64,000 nucleotides of DNA, from the NCBI RefSeq assembly GCF_900112135.1, contig NZ_FOLC01000019.1, forward strand, positions 41,431 through 105,430. The letters run 5' to 3'. Positions 61,599 to 64,000 of the stretch are shown one piece after another; within the stretch, counting starts at the first letter, position 1, and every line of letters begins with the position of its first letter. The notes under the pieces are model-generated. The model ran no database searches. It saw nothing but the letters and a program-made list of their open reading frames with translations, and had not been told where the DNA came from. Source of the DNA: Collimonas sp. OK412 (GTDB lineage Bacteria > Pseudomonadota > Gammaproteobacteria > Burkholderiales > Burkholderiaceae_D). Both the position numbers and the translations under genes were made by a program.

Positions 61599-63614
61599 AT
61601 GAATCGAATTCATCGCCTGAATTGGAATGACATCACAGAAAATTGTCTGCCAACGCTAGTGTCGCCGCGGCAATTTTTCAAGAAACTGCATTTACTCTTG
61701 GGCATTGCCGTGCTCGGTTTGCTGTATGGCTGCGGCGGCGGTTCTGATACTGGTTCTGATCCCGGCCCAGGCGCCGGCGTCAATCCCCCGACCGGCCTGG
61801 TCTATGCCGTGAGCTCGGCCAGTCATGCACAACATCAGGCAATCACGCCGAATGTCCCGCGCAACAGCGGCGGCAAGATCACCGACTATAGCGTGGAACC
61901 GGCCCTGCCGGCCGGCCTGGTGCTGGACGCGGTAAGCGGCGTCATCAGCGGCACGCCAGTCGAGGCCGCCCCCGCGGTTATCCATACCGTCACCGGCAGC
62001 AATGCGCACGGCGCGGCAACCGCCTATCTGCAAATTGAAGTGACTGCCGCCGTCACTGCGCCAACCTTGCTGCGCTACAAAGAAAACCCGGTCTCTTATC
62101 CGGTCAATGCAGATATCAATCCCAACCTGCCATACACCGAAGGCGGCGCGGTTACGCAATTCAGCGCTTCCCCTGCCTTGCCGGACGGGTTGCAGCTGGA
62201 TCCCTCCACCGGCGTGATCAGCGGCGCCTCCAGCACGGCGAAACCTGCCGCTACTTATGTCATCAGCGCCAGCAATGCTGTCGGCGCAGTGTCGCGGGCG
62301 TTGATAATCGGCATTGCCGATTCTTTACAGCCTCCCGATAACCTCACCTATAGCCAGCCAGTGGCTATCTATCCACAAGGCAAAGTCGTCGCTCCGAATT
62401 TGCCCACTGCCACTGGAGGCGCCATTACCGAATTCAGCGTCCATCCGCCATTGCCGGAAGGACTGAGCCTGAACACGGATAGCGGGGAAATCACCGGTAC
62501 GCCAACTACCCTGCAGGAAGAAAAACTCTACACCATTACTGGCAACAATCAGGACGGCGGCACTTTGGCAACCATTACCATCGCCGTCGTCAGTTCAGGG
62601 GCGTTTGAACCAGGCGCAAGCCTGGCTACTTCGCGTTACTACCATACCGCCACCAAGCTGGATGACGGCAAGATACTGGTCGCCGGAGGAAGAAGCAACG
62701 TGACAAGCGGCTGGGCTACAACCGAACTCTATGACTCAGAGAATAACAACTGGAAGCCTGCCGGAACGATGAAAACCGCTCGTTATCTGCACACCGCTAC
62801 CTTGCTGAAGAACGGCAAGGTGTTGGTGACCGGAGGCTTAAAAGAAGGGAACGTCAGCATCACGCTAGGGACTGTAGAGCTTTACGATCCCGTTGCTGAC
62901 AGCTGGCAATCAATGAATAATATGAAGCAGCCGCGCGCCGAACACACCGCAACCTTGCTGCCAGATGGCAATGTATTGGTTGTTGGGGGAGGATATTTCG
63001 GCACCGATAACACGGCAGAAATTTATGATCCCAGCACCGACAGCTGGGAGTTCACCAAAACGTTGATGGAGAACTCTCGTACTAGGGGTCACACCGCTGT
63101 GTTGCTGAAAACTGGCAAAGTTCTGGTCGCCGGGGGACTATCCAATCCCTCGGTATACTCGGTTCAAGCTACGGCGGAGCTTTATGATCCAGATGCCGAT
63201 ACATGGACGTCAACAGACCCCATGACTGGCCCTCGCCGCGATCACGCCATGACTGAGCTGGAAAATGGAGAGATTCTGGTCGCCGGCGGCTACGATAGTC
63301 TCCATGCTGCGGACTATCAGTTGAAGACAGCGGAACTTTATGATCCAAATCTCGGTGAGTGGCGGCCAGCTTCTCCAATGAATTATGCTCGCCCCGATCA
63401 TTCTCAAGTGCGGCTGGAAGACGGTAATGTACTCGCTGCCGGCGGCTACGGAGCGACTCTCATGGCAGAACTTTACAACTCAAATACTAATACCTGGGAA
63501 AGAACCGGAAACCTCAATACCTCTCACGCCTATCCCACGGCGATCGCACTGAAAAACGGCAAGGTACTGATCGCAGGAGGCTTTACCAATCGAATGGAAC
63601 TCTATACCCCGTAA
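61599..63614 (+). CDS. Kelch-repeat lipoprotein with three Ig-like (putative Ig) domains
   Basis: 671 residues. The lipobox is in GLLYGCGGGSD. Residues about 50-320 hold three He_PIG-type Ig folds, each with an ALPAGLVLDAVSGVISGTP-like motif. From about 330 on there are six or seven kelch units with the pattern HTATLLKNGKVLVTGG...ELYDP...W, forming a beta propeller. Start 61599 (MNRIHRLN) has AAGGA seven bases upstream; ATG 61539 lacks one. It is a surface-exposed binding protein in all likelihood. The gene stands between two IS110-related ends, a sign of transfer or rearrangement. Confidence 0.85.
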   Translation: MNRIHRLNWNDITENCLPTLVSPRQFFKKLHLLLGIAVLGLLYGCGGGSDTGSDPGPGAGVNPPTGLVYAVSSASHAQHQAITPNVPRNSGGKITDYSVEPALPAGLVLDAVSGVISGTPVEAAPAVIHTVTGSNAHGAATAYLQIEVTAAVTAPTLLRYKENPVSYPVNADINPNLPYTEGGAVTQFSASPALPDGLQLDPSTGVISGASSTAKPAATYVISASNAVGAVSRALIIGIADSLQPPDNLTYSQPVAIYPQGKVVAPNLPTATGGAITEFSVHPPLPEGLSLNTDSGEITGTPTTLQEEKLYTITGNNQDGGTLATITIAVVSSGAFEPGASLATSRYYHTATKLDDGKILVAGGRSNVTSGWATTELYDSENNNWKPAGTMKTARYLHTATLLKNGKVLVTGGLKEGNVSITLGTVELYDPVADSWQSMNNMKQPRAEHTATLLPDGNVLVVGGGYFGTDNTAEIYDPSTDSWEFTKTLMENSRTRGHTAVLLKTGKVLVAGGLSNPSVYSVQATAELYDPDADTWTSTDPMTGPRRDHAMTELENGEILVAGGYDSLHAADYQLKTAELYDPNLGEWRPASPMNYARPDHSQVRLEDGNVLAAGGYGATLMAELYNSNTNTWERTGNLNTSHAYPTAIALKNGKVLIAGGFTNRMELYTP

Positions 63615-63661
63615 TTTAATCCACCACTTTCAAAGGTGAACACTGTAAGGCGTACCCGGTA

Positions 63662-64000
<339 letters not shown>

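Overview
The window looks like a chromosomal segment of a Gram-negative betaproteobacterium, most likely Burkholderiales/Oxalobacteraceae and probably Collimonas. This is inferred from the GC-rich coding style, the Tat-dependent malate:quinone oxidoreductase, the MocR, OpuC/Yeh and FUSC genes, and a set of secreted polysaccharide-active proteins. From memory, a four-gene BIL operon of the kind found here was studied experimentally in a Collimonas strain. No rRNA, tRNA or CRISPR array was seen. The left edge cuts an amino-acid oxidase gene and the right edge cuts an IS110-type transposase gene.

Layout. 0-13 kb: amino-acid oxidase and LivJ-type binding protein, Lrp regulator divergent from a LysE exporter, a fungal-type GH54 arabinofuranosidase with a ricin-type lectin domain, malate:quinone oxidoreductase, a MocR regulator and a DHA2 drug exporter. 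13-22.2 kb: a defence/mobile island with a Septu-like ATPase-HNH pair, a small membrane protein, a DUF5677-like protein, and on the other strand a complete ubiquitin-like conjugation operon (Ubl, E2, JAB peptidase, E1; BIL type). It ends in a broken UvrD-type helicase fragment joined out of frame to the start of a tyrosine recombinase. 22.6-28.5 kb: an ECF sigma/anti-sigma locus with two lipoproteins and an envelope redox cluster (cytochrome c, metallophosphoesterase, cupredoxin, CDGSH protein, membrane protein). Three matching promoter sites (GRGAATA-N17-GTTAT) precede these units, and two of the sites are built as divergent promoter pairs. 28.6-32.9 kb: GST, FUSC transporter, enol-lactonase with a divergent LysR regulator.

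32.9-42.1 kb: a two-gene polysaccharide-degradation operon in which both genes start at TTG, an SnoaL-like lipoprotein, a large secreted protein of unknown function, and a remarkable 727-residue modular protein that combines DUF4157, a J-domain-like HPD segment and an OTU cysteine-protease core. 42.3-48 kb: orphan TadE/TadG-like genes, a YeeE pair, a DUF985 cupin and a decayed pcaC remnant. 48-53.7 kb: desaturase and a five-gene osmoprotectant ABC operon in yehZYXW order. 53.8-61.4 kb: PLD-like protein, a LexA-boxed FAN1-like nuclease/XPD-like helicase operon, tandem small acidic paralogues and a GFA protein. 61.4-64 kb: a kelch/Ig-like lipoprotein between a 91-bp IS110-derived mini-element and an IS110 end.

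The most notable systems are the BIL operon, the DUF4157-J-OTU protein, the ECF divergent-promoter module and the SOS-controlled FAN1/helicase pair.
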